Positions 1 through 9,224 of a stretch of DNA of 64,000 nt are shown here, in pieces. This DNA comes from Salinimonas lutimaris (GTDB lineage Bacteria > Pseudomonadota > Gammaproteobacteria > Enterobacterales > Alteromonadaceae): assembly GCF_005222225.1 (NCBI RefSeq), contig NZ_CP036536.1, positions 2,504,001 through 2,568,000 of the forward strand, given 5' to 3'. The number at the start of each line of letters is the position of its first letter. Position 1 is the first letter of the stretch. The notes under the pieces were generated by a model, which saw nothing but the letters and a program-made list of their open reading frames with translations, had not been told where the DNA came from and made no database searches. The translations under genes were made by a program, and so were the position numbers.

Positions 1-931
1 GTTCGGTAACATATTCAATCACTTGCTGAGCATCTACCTCACTCACCCAGCGAACCAGACTGCCTTTATCGTCAATACAGGTATGACCGGCAGAGGGCGT
101 GGTCGTCTGCACACTGAGTAAACGCTCTTTAACACTGTAACATTCTGCCGGCAGCCCCAGTATGCTGGTGGCCAGAATGTCCCACAGAAAATAGGTAAAC
201 TCGTAGGCAGGTATCGCGGTAGTGGTGGCCGCCCATAACTGTCCTGCTAAGTCCGACAGGGCGGTATCAGCCTTTGCCAGGTTTTGCAAAAATGCGCGGT
301 CTACCGGTAAGGCGTTGGTGGCATCCAGCGGCACCATCAGTAAACTGACATCGCTGTGCACAAGATCATAGGTGGCTTGCGGATCCCAGTAAGCATTCCA
401 CTCTGCGCTGCCATCGTGATCATGCATCGCCACATTTCCTTTTACCTCAACGGCACCGCCCATCCAGATCACCTGCTCAATCTTGCTGGCAAGCTGGGGA
501 TGACGCTTCAGCACCCAGGCCAGATTAGACGCCGGGCCGGTCATCACCACAGTTACTTTTTGTGTGCAGTGACTTAAGTAATCCACCAGCCATTCGTGGG
601 CCGGTACCGGCTGCACATTATCGCGGCATTCTTCTATTCTGAGCATTTGCGGCATGGCATGACAAACCCGTGGCTGCGCCCGCCATTCTGGCGGAAAAGG
701 ATTCGGCCCGACCAGATTACCAACTGCCACCGGCACTTCTGTCTGCCCGGCCAGAGTAAGTAATTTCAGACTGGAAATCAGTGCGTCATCCGGGTAACAG
801 TCGGCCGGCGTAATACATACCCCTTTCACCTCAACCTGAGGCATGGTTAGCGTTAAAAGTAATGATAAAATATCATCAATACCGCCGTCATGGTCAAAAA
901 TAACCGGCGTTTTTGCTTGCGCAGAAGTCAT
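1..931 (-). CDS. Nucleoside hydrolase (IunH/URH family), 3' end outside window
   Basis: The reverse strand encodes an inosine-uridine-preferring nucleoside hydrolase, which cleaves the N-glycosidic bond of ribonucleosides to a free base and ribose. Near the N-terminus it has the calcium-binding signature DHDGGIDD, a variant of the family's DxDxGxDD, and further on VVMTGPASNLA and VIWMGGAV, as in family members. The reading frame is still open at the left edge, so the C-terminus is missing (310 codons seen). Two in-frame ATGs lie at 937 and 931. I chose 931 because an AAAGG sits six bases upstream of it, whereas that motif is only one base from 937. It is divergent from glgC. Its role would be purine or pyrimidine salvage, which fits the purine genes at the far end of the window, although 50 kb separates them. 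Physiological substrate not determinable from sequence. Confidence 0.88.
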   Translation of the reverse strand, partial: MTSAQAKTPVIFDHDGGIDDILSLLLTLTMPQVEVKGVCITPADCYPDDALISSLKLLTLAGQTEVPVAVGNLVGPNPFPPEWRAQPRVCHAMPQMLRIEECRDNVQPVPAHEWLVDYLSHCTQKVTVVMTGPASNLAWVLKRHPQLASKIEQVIWMGGAVEVKGNVAMHDHDGSAEWNAYWDPQATYDLVHSDVSLLMVPLDATNALPVDRAFLQNLAKADTALSDLAGQLWAATTTAIPAYEFTYFLWDILATSILGLPAECYSVKERLLSVQTTTPSAGHTCIDDKGSLVRWVSEVDAQQVIEYVTE

Positions 932-1073
932 AGACATCCTTTTGTGGCTTATCAGTTTTTCTGGTGTAAGATGAGTGCTTACAGCGTAATGTTTCATCAG
1001 ATTTTACGCATGTATACGTCAAGGTTCAGCCCCTTTTTCAGCGGGCATTTTTTTAAGCAGGGAGACCGCAGTT

Positions 1074-2348
1074 ATGGCAGACAATAGTTCACGTTATATT
1101 AGTAACCTTACCAGAGATACCTATGCTCTGATTCTGGCTGGTGGCAAAGGTTCACGTTTACATGAACTGACCAACTGGCGCGCTAAACCTGCTTTGTATT
1201 TTGGGGGTAAATTCCGGATTATCGATTTTCCCCTGTCCAATTGTATTAACTCCGGTATTCGCCGGGTGGGTGTGGTTACACAGTACAAATCCCATTCCCT
1301 GATTCGCCATCTGGTGCGTGGTTGGGGACATTTTAAAAAAGAACTGGGCGAATCGGTAGAGATATTACCCGCTTCCCAGCGCTTTTCAGACAGCTGGTAT
1401 GAGGGTACCGCAGACGCGGTCTTCCAGAACATCGATATTATCCGTGATGAACTGCCTAAATATGTCATGATTTTGTCCGGCGACCATATTTATCGTATGG
1501 ATTACGGTAATATGCTGGCGGCGCATGTGGAAAGCGGTGCAAAAATGACAGTGTCGTGCATGACAGTCCCCATTGAGGAGGCTGCTGGTGCATTTGGCGT
1601 GTTATCGGTAGATGAAAACTACCGGATTAACGGCTTTGAGGAAAAGCCAGCGCAGCCAACGCCGGTCCCCCACAACGACCAGATGTGTCTTGCCTCGATG
1701 GGCAACTATGTGTTCGATACGGAGTTTTTGTTTGAGCAACTGCGCAGAGATGCCGAAAATACGGGCAGCCAGCGGGATTTTGGTAAAGATATTATTCCTT
1801 CCATTATTGCGGATAACTGCGTGTATGCCTATCCGTTTGAAGGCGGCACCGACGGTACGGCTTACTGGCGCGATGTGGGCACCATCGATTCTTTCTGGGA
1901 AGCGAATATGGAAATGGTCGCCCCGGTACCTCAGCTAAACCTGTATGACCGTCAGTGGCCAATCTGGACCTATCAGGAGCAGCTGCCACCGGCAAAGTTT
2001 GTCTGGGAAGACCATGATCGCCGGGGCGAAGCGATTAACTCGGTTGTATCAGGCGGCTGTATCATCTCCGGCTCAACATTGCGCCAGTCGCTGGTGTTTT
2101 CCAATGTGCGGGTACACTCGTACGGCTTGATCGAAGACGCCGTTATTTTACCGGATGTGGAAATTATGCGGCACTGTAAGCTGCGTAAAGTCATTATTGA
2201 TCGCGGCTGTACCATCCCAGAAGGCATGGTCATCGGCTACAATCATGAGGAAGACCGCGCCCGTGGTTTCCGCGTATCAGAAAAAGGCGTGGTGCTGGTT
2301 ACCCGTGAGATGCTGGGGCAGCCGGTGGGTGGACTGGGGAACGGTTAA
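1074..2348 (+). CDS. glgC: Glucose-1-phosphate adenylyltransferase (ADP-glucose pyrophosphorylase)
   Basis: The 424-residue protein makes ADP-glucose from ATP and glucose-1-phosphate, the committed step of bacterial glycogen synthesis. The nucleotide-binding signature LAGGKGSRL lies at residues 21-29, GTADAVFQN near residue 110, and the sugar-phosphate-binding FEEKP near residue 190. The C-terminal third has the left-handed beta-helix repeats expected of GlgC. Length is normal for the family. ATG 1074 is preceded by a GGGAG-type ribosome binding site. No glgA, glgB or glgP is adjacent, so the gene stands alone here. Its last 50 bases overlap, in antisense, the 3' end of the convergent hydrolase gene. 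Confidence 0.96.
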   Translation: MADNSSRYISNLTRDTYALILAGGKGSRLHELTNWRAKPALYFGGKFRIIDFPLSNCINSGIRRVGVVTQYKSHSLIRHLVRGWGHFKKELGESVEILPASQRFSDSWYEGTADAVFQNIDIIRDELPKYVMILSGDHIYRMDYGNMLAAHVESGAKMTVSCMTVPIEEAAGAFGVLSVDENYRINGFEEKPAQPTPVPHNDQMCLASMGNYVFDTEFLFEQLRRDAENTGSQRDFGKDIIPSIIADNCVYAYPFEGGTDGTAYWRDVGTIDSFWEANMEMVAPVPQLNLYDRQWPIWTYQEQLPPAKFVWEDHDRRGEAINSVVSGGCIISGSTLRQSLVFSNVRVHSYGLIEDAVILPDVEIMRHCKLRKVIIDRGCTIPEGMVIGYNHEEDRARGFRVSEKGVVLVTREMLGQPVGGLGNG

Positions 2349-3153
2349 CCGGCTGCTGCGCCCAGCGGCTGATCGTCTGTTCAAGTTTAGCGGCCACCAC
2401 CTGTGGATGCTCCAGCGGTAACATATGCCCGCCAGGTAAGCTGGTATGCTGCATCGGATTCATTTTAATAAAGCGCTGCCAGTGCGCCGGTTTACACACA
2501 TTTGACTGCTGCCCGGTAATCAACAGCCCCGGGCAGGCCAGCTTATTTTTAAACCGATTCAGGTTATGCGGAATGTTTCGGAAAATATTGGCCTCCACCA
2601 GCGGATCAAAGGTCAGTCTGATACGATTTTCCTGCAGTGCTGTGGCAGCATTAACATAATCCCGGATACACGCTTCCTGCATATTGGCAAACAGCGCTTT
2701 TTGTCTGAAATAAGCCACCAGATCACTGTCTTTTTCCCAGCTGTGTTTACGAAATTCAGCCAGTCTGGCCGGCGTTAACTTATTAATGTAGCCAGTGTGC
2801 TTAGCGCCGCGCAGCAATAAGGTACCCGGCCCGGTGATCAGCGGCGGATCAATCAGTATCAACCCGGAAAACCGGTGTGGCTCGGTACAGGCCGCCATAA
2901 AGGAGATAACTGCGCCAAAGGAGTGGCCAACCAGGTAAACCGGCGCATCGCGACTATTGAGCGCCACATAATCAAGTAACTCCTGAACCTGGTTCTGCCA
3001 GTTGCGACCAACGGGTAAATGCGGCTCATGACCAAACTGGGGCTTGGCAATAATATTCCAGTGTTCGGGCAGCCGATTAAAGATTTCCTGATAACTGCCT
3101 GCAGGAAAGCCGTTAGCGTGCGCAAAATGCAAGGTAATTTTCTGACCTGCCAC
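2299..3153 (-). CDS. Alpha/beta-fold hydrolase
   Basis: This is a 284-residue cytoplasmic alpha/beta hydrolase. With the start used here, the nucleophile elbow GHSFGA places Ser78 as the nucleophile; an oxyanion-type HANGFP lies near residues 12-17 and the catalytic His is probably in [10 protein letters not shown] near the C-terminus. An upstream ATG at 3228 would also be open, but the GTG at 3153 has a GGGAG ribosome binding site about six bases upstream and begins exactly at the conserved N-terminal beta strand, so I prefer GTG. The gene is divergent from the thioesterase at 3248 and its 3' end overlaps glgC by 50 bases on the opposite strand. Substrate is unknown; esterase or lipase-like activity is the family expectation. 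Confidence 0.85.
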   Translation of the reverse strand: MAGQKITLHFAHANGFPAGSYQEIFNRLPEHWNIIAKPQFGHEPHLPVGRNWQNQVQELLDYVALNSRDAPVYLVGHSFGAVISFMAACTEPHRFSGLILIDPPLITGPGTLLLRGAKHTGYINKLTPARLAEFRKHSWEKDSDLVAYFRQKALFANMQEACIRDYVNAATALQENRIRLTFDPLVEANIFRNIPHNLNRFKNKLACPGLLITGQQSNVCKPAHWQRFIKMNPMQHTSLPGGHMLPLEHPQVVAAKLEQTISRWAQQPVNRSPVHPPAAPASHG

Positions 3154-3247
3154 AATATCTCCCTGTCTCAAAACAAAAAATTTACAATTGGCGTGATACA
3201 CTGGTTGAGGTAGGATAGCATAACGCACTCATCTGACCAGAATAACT

Positions 3248-4063
3248 ATGCATATTGATGAACTTCTTTCTTTGCCAGAGGTAGAACACACTGGCGACAA
3301 CAGCGGCGTTTTTTATGGCTTGCAGGTTCCCGCTGACTGGGGACAGGGACGCACTACCTTTGGTGGTCTGACCGCGGGCATGGTGTACTCGGCCATCAGC
3401 CGGTTTATCGGTGAAGAGCGCGTTCTGCGCGCTTTTAATACTAACTTTGTCGGCCCTACCTCGCTGGATACTCCGTTTGAAATACAGGTGACCCGATTGC
3501 GGGAAGGTAAAAATGTCAGTCACTTTGAAGGTAAACTGATACAGGATGGTAAGGTTTGCGTAGCCTGCCAGGCTTGTTTTGGCGGCAACCGTACGTCAAA
3601 AATCCGGGTTGAGAATCATCAGGTCCATGCCATGGCGCCGCCCAAAAAAGCGCAATTTATACCGCAAATTCCCAAGGTAACACCCAAATTTCTGCGTCAC
3701 TTCGACTTGGCTATCGTCGATGGCGGGGTACCTTTCACCGGCCGTAAGTCCAGCCATTACCACGGTTTTATGCGCTTTACCCAAGCACCGGAAGCGTTTA
3801 ATGAAGCCCACTTAATCACCATGATCGACGCCTGGCCGCCCACATTATTACAAATGATGAAGTGGCCGGCACCGGCCAGTACGGTTACCTGGAACCTTGA
3901 ATTTATTCATCCTCATCGCCCGGTCACCGGCGCCGACTGGTTTGCTTACCAGGCACATACCCGGCAAGCCGCTGATGGCTACGGACATACCGAAGCCACC
4001 ATCTGGGATAAAGATAATGAAGTCGTGGCGATCAGCCGCCAGACGGTCGCTGTATTTGATTAA
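3248..4063 (+). CDS. Thioesterase family protein (double hotdog, TesB-like)
   Basis: The 271-residue protein resembles acyl-CoA thioesterases of the double-hotdog type: an N-terminal hotdog with the helix-start motif FGGLTAGMVYSA and strand RAFNTNFVGPT, then a C-terminal hotdog with a conserved D in MIDAWPP and the strand VTWNLEFIHP. It probably hydrolyses an acyl-CoA thioester in the cytoplasm; chain-length preference cannot be read from sequence. No signal peptide. Its stop codon overlaps that of the convergent HDOD gene by four bases. Nothing in the neighbourhood ties it to one fatty-acid or aromatic pathway. Confidence 0.82.
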   Translation: MHIDELLSLPEVEHTGDNSGVFYGLQVPADWGQGRTTFGGLTAGMVYSAISRFIGEERVLRAFNTNFVGPTSLDTPFEIQVTRLREGKNVSHFEGKLIQDGKVCVACQACFGGNRTSKIRVENHQVHAMAPPKKAQFIPQIPKVTPKFLRHFDLAIVDGGVPFTGRKSSHYHGFMRFTQAPEAFNEAHLITMIDAWPPTLLQMMKWPAPASTVTWNLEFIHPHRPVTGADWFAYQAHTRQAADGYGHTEATIWDKDNEVVAISRQTVAVFD

Positions 4064-4902
4064 TACAGCACAAAGGAGCTGGGGTTAAACAACCCGATAA
4101 CACTGATGCACTGCAGATTAGTTACATCCAGTGCATCTTCTAAATCATTACGGCTTAGGTCCAGCACCTGATGTAATGACTCATCCAGGTTGCTGTAACC
4201 AGGATAAATATCCGGGTGTACATTATCCAGCGCCAACAGATAGCTCAGCTGCATAATGGTGTTGTCCATATCGCCGGTAATATTGTCTCTATGTAATCCA
4301 GCTATCGGGTTATGAATAGACGCCGGAATGCCCCACTTTTCAATCAACAGCGCAGATAATTCATTGTAAGTAAAACCCAGTACCGCATGCTGTAGCTCCG
4401 CCGGACTGACCCGGGTATTAAATTCCTGACAACGGCTGACCATTTCCGGCGATTTAGCCAGTACCACCAGCTCGCCAATATTATGCAGTAAGCCGGCCAC
4501 AAACAAACGCTCTGGTTCGCGTATACGCTTGTACTCGGCAAAATATTTTGCCAGCAGGCCACAACTGACACTTTGCTCCCAGAATTTATCCAGATCGATG
4601 TTTTTAGCTTCAATATCGCTAAATGCGTGCGTGACGCCATAGGCCAGCGCAAGATCATAAGCTGAACGGGTACCGACAACCTGTAATGCTTTACTAATAG
4701 TTTCTATTTTATTGGGAAAACGATACAGCGCACTATTGGCCACTTTTAATAGCTGGGTAGTAAGGCCCGGATCAAACGAGATAACTTCCGCGACATCATC
4801 AATACTTGACGCCTGATCATCCATGCACTCTTTGAGTCGTGTAACAGCTTCGGGAAGCACAAATACGTCCGCTGCTTCTGCTGCCAGGTCCTGAACATTC
4901 AT
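4060..4902 (-). CDS. HDOD domain protein
   Basis: A 280-residue protein consisting essentially of one HDOD domain (about residues 15-215), the phosphohydrolase-like HD relative that lacks the catalytic metal-binding HD pair and acts in signalling. Typical segments are VISFDPGLTTQLLKVANSA, VGTRSAYDLALAYGV, FVAGLLHNIGELV and IHNPIAGLHRD. HDOD proteins often connect to c-di-GMP, motility or stress regulation, but this one carries no second domain to indicate input or output. The 250-base gap upstream (to 5152) must contain its promoter and that of the divergent glycosyltransferase; I see no convincing -35/-10 pair there. Confidence 0.87.
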   Translation of the reverse strand: MNVQDLAAEAADVFVLPEAVTRLKECMDDQASSIDDVAEVISFDPGLTTQLLKVANSALYRFPNKIETISKALQVVGTRSAYDLALAYGVTHAFSDIEAKNIDLDKFWEQSVSCGLLAKYFAEYKRIREPERLFVAGLLHNIGELVVLAKSPEMVSRCQEFNTRVSPAELQHAVLGFTYNELSALLIEKWGIPASIHNPIAGLHRDNITGDMDNTIMQLSYLLALDNVHPDIYPGYSNLDESLHQVLDLSRNDLEDALDVTNLQCISVIGLFNPSSFVLY

Positions 4903-5152
4903 GTAATGGTAACTCCTCAGGTAGCCTTGTGTTTGCCATTGCTACATTAACCGGGATGTTTGCACCCCACACTATGGTATAGGTTAGTTTAATGATGAAT
5001 GCTATGCATCACTAGCGAAAAATTGTGGCTATTTTGTAACTAAATTCATCAAAGCGGTGAAATGTGATTTTTACCGCCTGCTTACGATGCCCTTATACAG
5101 TCTGTTTTGCTATCATCCTACGCCTGGCGTGATTTAAAAAAGGTACTGTTGT

Positions 5153-6382
5153 TTGTCTCAGCCTCATCTGGTTGTCATTGGTTATGTGTGGCCTGAGCCG
5201 TCCTCTTCGGCCGCTGGCGAAAATATGCTGAATTTGCTGCTGGCGTTTGTTCAGCGCCAGTGGACAGTCAGTTTTCTGACCGCCGCCAGTGACAGCATCC
5301 ATAAAGCAGACCTTGCCGCGCTGGGTATCGATGCCTACCCTATTGCTTTGAATAACAGCAGCTTTGATAGTCTGATTTCTCAGCTGCGGCCAGATGCGGT
5401 GGTGTTTGACCGCTTTATGATTGAAGAGCAGTTTTCGTGGCGGGTACGTAAAAACTGCCCGGATGCCATGCATATTTTAAATACCGAGGATTTACACAGC
5501 TTGCGTCATAGCCGGCAGCAGGCAATCAAACAGCACACCGACGCTACACCGGATTTTTACGATCCCATGACCCAGCGCGAGATGGCGGCAATCTTACGCT
5601 GCGATCTGACGCTGATAATCTCTGCCGTTGAATACACTTTATTAACCGACGTATTTAATGTGCCTGTCCAGCAACTGATACAAACCCCGCTGCTGCTTAG
5701 CCCCCTCACCGACAGGACCATACCGGACTTTAACCAGCGCAGCGGCTTTGTGTTTATCGGTAATTACCGGCATGCACCCAACTGGGATGCAGCGCTTAAG
5801 CTCAAGCAGGTTATCTGGCCACAGATTCGCCGGCAGCTTAAACATGCCACCCTGCATTTATATGGTGCCTATCCGGCCAAAAAGGTCACCGACCTGCATA
5901 ACCCCAGGCAGGGTTTTATGGTAGAAGGCTGGGCACAGGATGCACGGGCCAGCATCATGCAGCATAAAGTAATGCTGGCCCCCTTGCAGTTTGGTGCCGG
6001 TGTTAAAGGTAAGCTGTTAACCGCTATGCAGTGCCAAACGCCAAGCGTCACCACGCCGGTCGGCGCCGAAGGAATTGCTGATGCCTGTCACTGGCCCGGC
6101 GCGGTATGCACCACTGATGATGATCTGGTTGCTCACAGTGTGGCCTTATATGAAAACCCCGGACAATGGCAGGCTCAGGCAGACAAAGCACAGCAGATTT
6201 TGCATCGCCACTATAATACGGCGCAAAACCAGCAGACGCTGGTGAACCACTGTGAGGCGCTGATGAGCACACTATCTGAACACCGGCGCCAACTGTTTAT
6301 GCAGCAACTGCTGTGGAATGAAACCTTACGCAGTAATCAGTATATGTCTCAGTGGATTGAAGCAAAAAACACAAAAAACTAA
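5153..6382 (+). CDS. Glycosyltransferase (GT4-like)
   Basis: The 409-residue protein is a GT-B-fold glycosyltransferase. An N-terminal Rossmann half starts at VVIGYVWPEPSSSAAGENM. The C-terminal half carries GFVFIGNYRHAPNWDA and the donor-binding stretch LAPLQFGAGVKGK followed by TPVGAEGIA, typical of GT4 enzymes. It starts with TTG at 5153, nine bases after an AGG; no in-frame ATG or GTG lies upstream that keeps a ribosome binding site. It stands outside any polysaccharide cluster, so the acceptor is unknown. A helical C-terminal tail of about 60 residues follows the GT domain. Confidence 0.82.
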   Translation: MSQPHLVVIGYVWPEPSSSAAGENMLNLLLAFVQRQWTVSFLTAASDSIHKADLAALGIDAYPIALNNSSFDSLISQLRPDAVVFDRFMIEEQFSWRVRKNCPDAMHILNTEDLHSLRHSRQQAIKQHTDATPDFYDPMTQREMAAILRCDLTLIISAVEYTLLTDVFNVPVQQLIQTPLLLSPLTDRTIPDFNQRSGFVFIGNYRHAPNWDAALKLKQVIWPQIRRQLKHATLHLYGAYPAKKVTDLHNPRQGFMVEGWAQDARASIMQHKVMLAPLQFGAGVKGKLLTAMQCQTPSVTTPVGAEGIADACHWPGAVCTTDDDLVAHSVALYENPGQWQAQADKAQQILHRHYNTAQNQQTLVNHCEALMSTLSEHRRQLFMQQLLWNETLRSNQYMSQWIEAKNTKN

Positions 6383-6437
6383 GCATTGGCACCGGTTCTC
6401 TGCTATATCTGTTATGAATAGTTTGAGTATGGTCATT

Positions 6438-6890
6438 ATGAAAGCCAACTTTTGTTACACGGCGCTGTTAACAGCGTGCTTTTCAATGGTAGTCAGCCTG
6501 TCAGCGCTGGCACAGGTGCCCGCCATCTCACCTGATATGAATTTAGTGTGCCATGCTTTAGGCGAAACGGTCGCAGAGATTCAGACCGACCGCCGGGACG
6601 GAGTGGCCGACGAAGATAGTGAAGGCATGCAGTTTATCACCGCTCTTTCCGGAGAAACTGATGCTGATCTGCTCACCCAGGTGGAGCTGTTTCTGGATAA
6701 AACAGAACGCTTGCCGGCCCACTGGACCGAAGCGCTGTACACGCATGCCTGTCTGTATAACTATACAGCCCGGCTCAGCCAGGTGGCACTGATGTCCAGC
6801 ATGGTGAAAGCCCGGTGTAATATGGCTGAGGCTGACTCAGCTTGTCTCCAGAAAATTTTTTCCGGTCTGCCCTACGACCAGGCGATATAG
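6438..6890 (+). CDS. Small secreted protein of unknown function
   Basis: The predicted product has 150 residues with an N-terminal signal peptide (hydrophobic TALLTACFSMVVSLSALA, likely cleavage after ALA). The mature part has four cysteines (VCHA, HACL, ARCN, SACL), suggesting one or two disulfides in the periplasm. I do not recognise a family. The frame is open further upstream to 6318, overlapping the glycosyltransferase gene, but ATG 6438 gives a clean signal peptide, so I use it; ATG 6429 is also possible. It follows the glycosyltransferase by 55 bases and may be co-transcribed. The three bases after the signal peptide encode acidic, helix-rich sequence. Confidence 0.65.
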   Translation: MKANFCYTALLTACFSMVVSLSALAQVPAISPDMNLVCHALGETVAEIQTDRRDGVADEDSEGMQFITALSGETDADLLTQVELFLDKTERLPAHWTEALYTHACLYNYTARLSQVALMSSMVKARCNMAEADSACLQKIFSGLPYDQAI

Positions 6891-6897
6891 CCCCTGG

Positions 6898-7299
6898 TCA
6901 GGCTAGCTGTCGGGCGGCCAGGTGTCTAAGCTGCCGGATAACCTGATTGATTCCATCGGCCCGTGACTGACTTAAATGTCTTTCCAGCCCCAGCTCGGCC
7001 AGATACGTGGCAAAATCAAAACTGGCCATATCCGCCATATTCAGGGTGTTTGCTTTTTCCACCACAAGCGCCACAACACCACGAACAATTTTGGCGTCAG
7101 ACCAAGCCACAATGTGCCCGTTGTCTATCACCAGCCAGACCTGAGACTCACACCCATCCACCAGATGATTGTCAGTTAGCCACTGCGCATCTGGCCTGGT
7201 GAGCGCTTTACCGGCCAGCATGATGGCGCGGGTCACATTATCCCAGCCCTTAGCACGATACACACTGGAAGCTAGCGGAAGGAAGCGGTCGTGGGCCAT
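6898..7299 (-). CDS. SufE/CsdE family sulfur acceptor
   Basis: A 133-residue SufE-family protein. Such proteins take persulfide sulfur from a cysteine desulfurase (SufS or CsdA) and hand it to Fe-S assembly or other acceptors. The active-site cysteine is Cys50 in VDGCESQVWL, in the same context as in SufE and CsdE. The rest matches the family: an ALTRPDAQW segment before it and a C-terminal helix with LGLERHLSQSRADG. No desulfurase gene is next to it. Its ATG shares one base with the stop of the upstream DUF2750 gene, so the two are translationally coupled. Confidence 0.9.
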   Translation of the reverse strand: MAHDRFLPLASSVYRAKGWDNVTRAIMLAGKALTRPDAQWLTDNHLVDGCESQVWLVIDNGHIVAWSDAKIVRGVVALVVEKANTLNMADMASFDFATYLAELGLERHLSQSRADGINQVIRQLRHLAARQLA

Positions 7300-7709
7300 T
7301 ATTCCTCCAGCAGGCTTTGCTCAAGCTCTTCAGCACTTAGCACCATGCCGCTTTGCCCTTCCCCTACCGGAAAGATAACCAGACCCACGCCATTTTTAGC
7401 CAGCCCCGGCAGCCAGGTTTGCATAAAATCTGTCAGACTGATTGATACCGGCCGGGCATCAGGCATATCACTGCGCTGCCATAACCCGACCAGGTCCTGA
7501 TGCGGCCACACCGGCAATAAGGCAGAGAATGCTTCTGCATCCTGCTGCGGCTCCAGCATCACATAACCTTCTGCTCCGGCCAGCGACCACAGTGCATCGG
7601 CTTTTTTTACATATTGCAGAAGCAGGGCCTGGCGCTCTTCTGGCTCAAGTGATGCGGCTTGTTTTACCACCGCTTCATTCAGGGATGGGGTTACAGTTTC
7701 TGGAAACAC
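7299..7709 (-). CDS. DUF2750 family protein
   Basis: The 136-residue product matches the DUF2750 pattern: an N-terminal helical segment that begins with a variable Ser/Asn-rich stretch, an ALWSLAGAEGYVML strand, a WPHQDLVGLW motif and a final VGLVIFPVGEGQSGMV strand. No molecular role is established for the family as far as I know. The start is GTG 7709 with GAGAG upstream. It is the first gene of a two-gene unit with the SufE/CsdE homologue, which might suggest a sulfur-related link, but that is only context. Confidence 0.75.
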   Translation of the reverse strand: MFPETVTPSLNEAVVKQAASLEPEERQALLLQYVKKADALWSLAGAEGYVMLEPQQDAEAFSALLPVWPHQDLVGLWQRSDMPDARPVSISLTDFMQTWLPGLAKNGVGLVIFPVGEGQSGMVLSAEELEQSLLEE

Positions 7710-7755
7710 ACTGACTCTCTTTTCAACAATATCGACATTATTTCAGTTGCGCGCA

Positions 7756-7785
7756 ATTATACGGGCCACCAGCCAAAATAACCAA
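7756..7785 (-). promoter_or_regulatory. Putative sigma70 promoter for the DUF2750-sufE-like unit
   Basis: On the reverse strand a perfect -10 TATAAT (7756-7761) is preceded, after 18 bases, by TTGGTT (7780-7785). It lies about 47 bases upstream of the GTG start at 7709. Seen in sequence only. Confidence 0.5.
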
Positions 7786-7908
7786 TCCGCTTATACGGTA
7801 TTGTCATCGTTTTTTATCATGAATAAGAGCGGACCCGACAAATATTTTTGATTACCCTTCTTTGCCTGTCGTGTTACCCTAACTCATTATTTTATAGAAA
7901 GTAGATCA

Positions 7909-8769
7909 ATGGATTCTGCGTTTTTTCTTACGTCTCACGACCATGAAAAAGAACTGCCGCTCACCGAGCAGCAGTTTCGCGAGCTGAAGCGCGCCCGTAA
8001 ACGTTTATCGCTGGTGTTTGCGATCTCTCATAAGTACAGGCTCATCATGTCTAATTTTGCGCTGATTGAGCAGCAGATGGCGGAGTTAGGCGCTCTGTAT
8101 GTGTCCAAGGGGGAAGTGGATGCCATTGAGCACCTCAAACCCAGTCTGAACGCGTCGATAAACAACTACGTATTAAGCGCAAGAATCTTTACCAGTCAGT
8201 TGAAACGCCACGTGCAGGGCTGCTTGCCCACTGAGCGCCAGTTAATTGCGGATCTTACTCAGGCAATGGACACTCAGTATCAGCGCTCGTTTGCCTATCG
8301 TTTTGTCGATGCCCTGTACGACTACGTAGCCTATTACGGGCTCAGCTGCCATACGTTTTTAACCGACTCCCGTATACTGTTGCAGGAGAATGGAGTTAGC
8401 CACCGTGAATATGAGATTAAAGCCTTTATTGAACGGGACTTTATCGGCGGGCCGGCAGACTTTCGTGCCTCGGTGCTCAGTGAGACACCACAGCGCATTG
8501 ATATTCAGCCACTGTTAAGCGAATACAACAGCTCTATGCAAGTGTTACACGACAAAGCCATGGCGATGACAGAACAGGTGGCCAATGAGTCTCATGCCCT
8601 GCTCGCAGAATTTGTGAATGTGTTTGTCAGTGAGTTTGGCGAGGACTATGCTAATGTGTTTGTGGTTCACAAAACCCATGCCTTTGGCAGTCAGGTTTAT
8701 GACCGCTTCCCCATCTCCATGTATGTCAATAACCATAATATGAACCCGAGCCCACAGGATACCGTGTGA
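7909..8769 (+). CDS. Conserved-looking protein of unknown function, alpha-helical
   Basis: The 286-residue product has no signal peptide and no membrane segment and is predicted to be mostly helical, with a central region rich in Tyr, Arg and Phe (TQYQRSFAYRFVDALYDY). I recognise no catalytic motif or family. ATG 7909 follows a GAAAGTAGATCA leader. Its last four bases overlap the start of the next gene (GTGA), so the two are almost certainly one transcription and translation unit. The neighbouring downstream cluster is phytochrome and c-di-GMP signalling on the opposite strand, which gives no direct clue to its role. Confidence 0.7.
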   Translation: MDSAFFLTSHDHEKELPLTEQQFRELKRARKRLSLVFAISHKYRLIMSNFALIEQQMAELGALYVSKGEVDAIEHLKPSLNASINNYVLSARIFTSQLKRHVQGCLPTERQLIADLTQAMDTQYQRSFAYRFVDALYDYVAYYGLSCHTFLTDSRILLQENGVSHREYEIKAFIERDFIGGPADFRASVLSETPQRIDIQPLLSEYNSSMQVLHDKAMAMTEQVANESHALLAEFVNVFVSEFGEDYANVFVVHKTHAFGSQVYDRFPISMYVNNHNMNPSPQDTV

Positions 8770-9218
8770 TTATTCAAAGCCCTGCCAACGCGCTGGCGCT
8801 GCCTGCCGGTTATGATTCTCAGGATCTGGTCAGTATTAACTACCGGCATTTTGCACTATGGCTGAATCAGGCTTCACTGGAGAGTCTCAGTGGTTATGTG
8901 TCAGAGCTGTGTTTTCCCTGGAGCATGGCAACCCGCACAGAAAATTTTCGCAGCAGACTAAACCATCTGTCAAAACACGTACTGAGCGCTTTTGACATTG
9001 TTGGTCAGCATATTACTTCTGACACCTGTCACATCATTGCCTGTGAAGCGGATAAATATGTGTGCTCCGTCAGCCTGGTCGCGCCCCTGCCACAGGTTGT
9101 TTTTCAGGGGCTTCAGGCTATGCCCTGCCCGGATATATTTGATATGCCGGAGATGATCAATCACGATGCATCACCGGTTGCGTATATCGAGTCCAGGCGT
9201 CAGCGATACTGCCGGTAA
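8766..9218 (+). CDS. Protein of unknown function, coupled to the preceding gene
   Basis: A 150-residue protein starting with GTG that overlaps the stop of the 7909 gene by four bases. It has five cysteines and no obvious signal peptide or membrane span. No family is recognised. The tight coupling suggests that the two products work together, perhaps in a complex. It ends six bases before the stop of the convergent GGDEF-EAL gene. Confidence 0.62.
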   Translation: MIIQSPANALALPAGYDSQDLVSINYRHFALWLNQASLESLSGYVSELCFPWSMATRTENFRSRLNHLSKHVLSAFDIVGQHITSDTCHIIACEADKYVCSVSLVAPLPQVVFQGLQAMPCPDIFDMPEMINHDASPVAYIESRRQRYCR

Positions 9219-9224
9219 CCGGAC

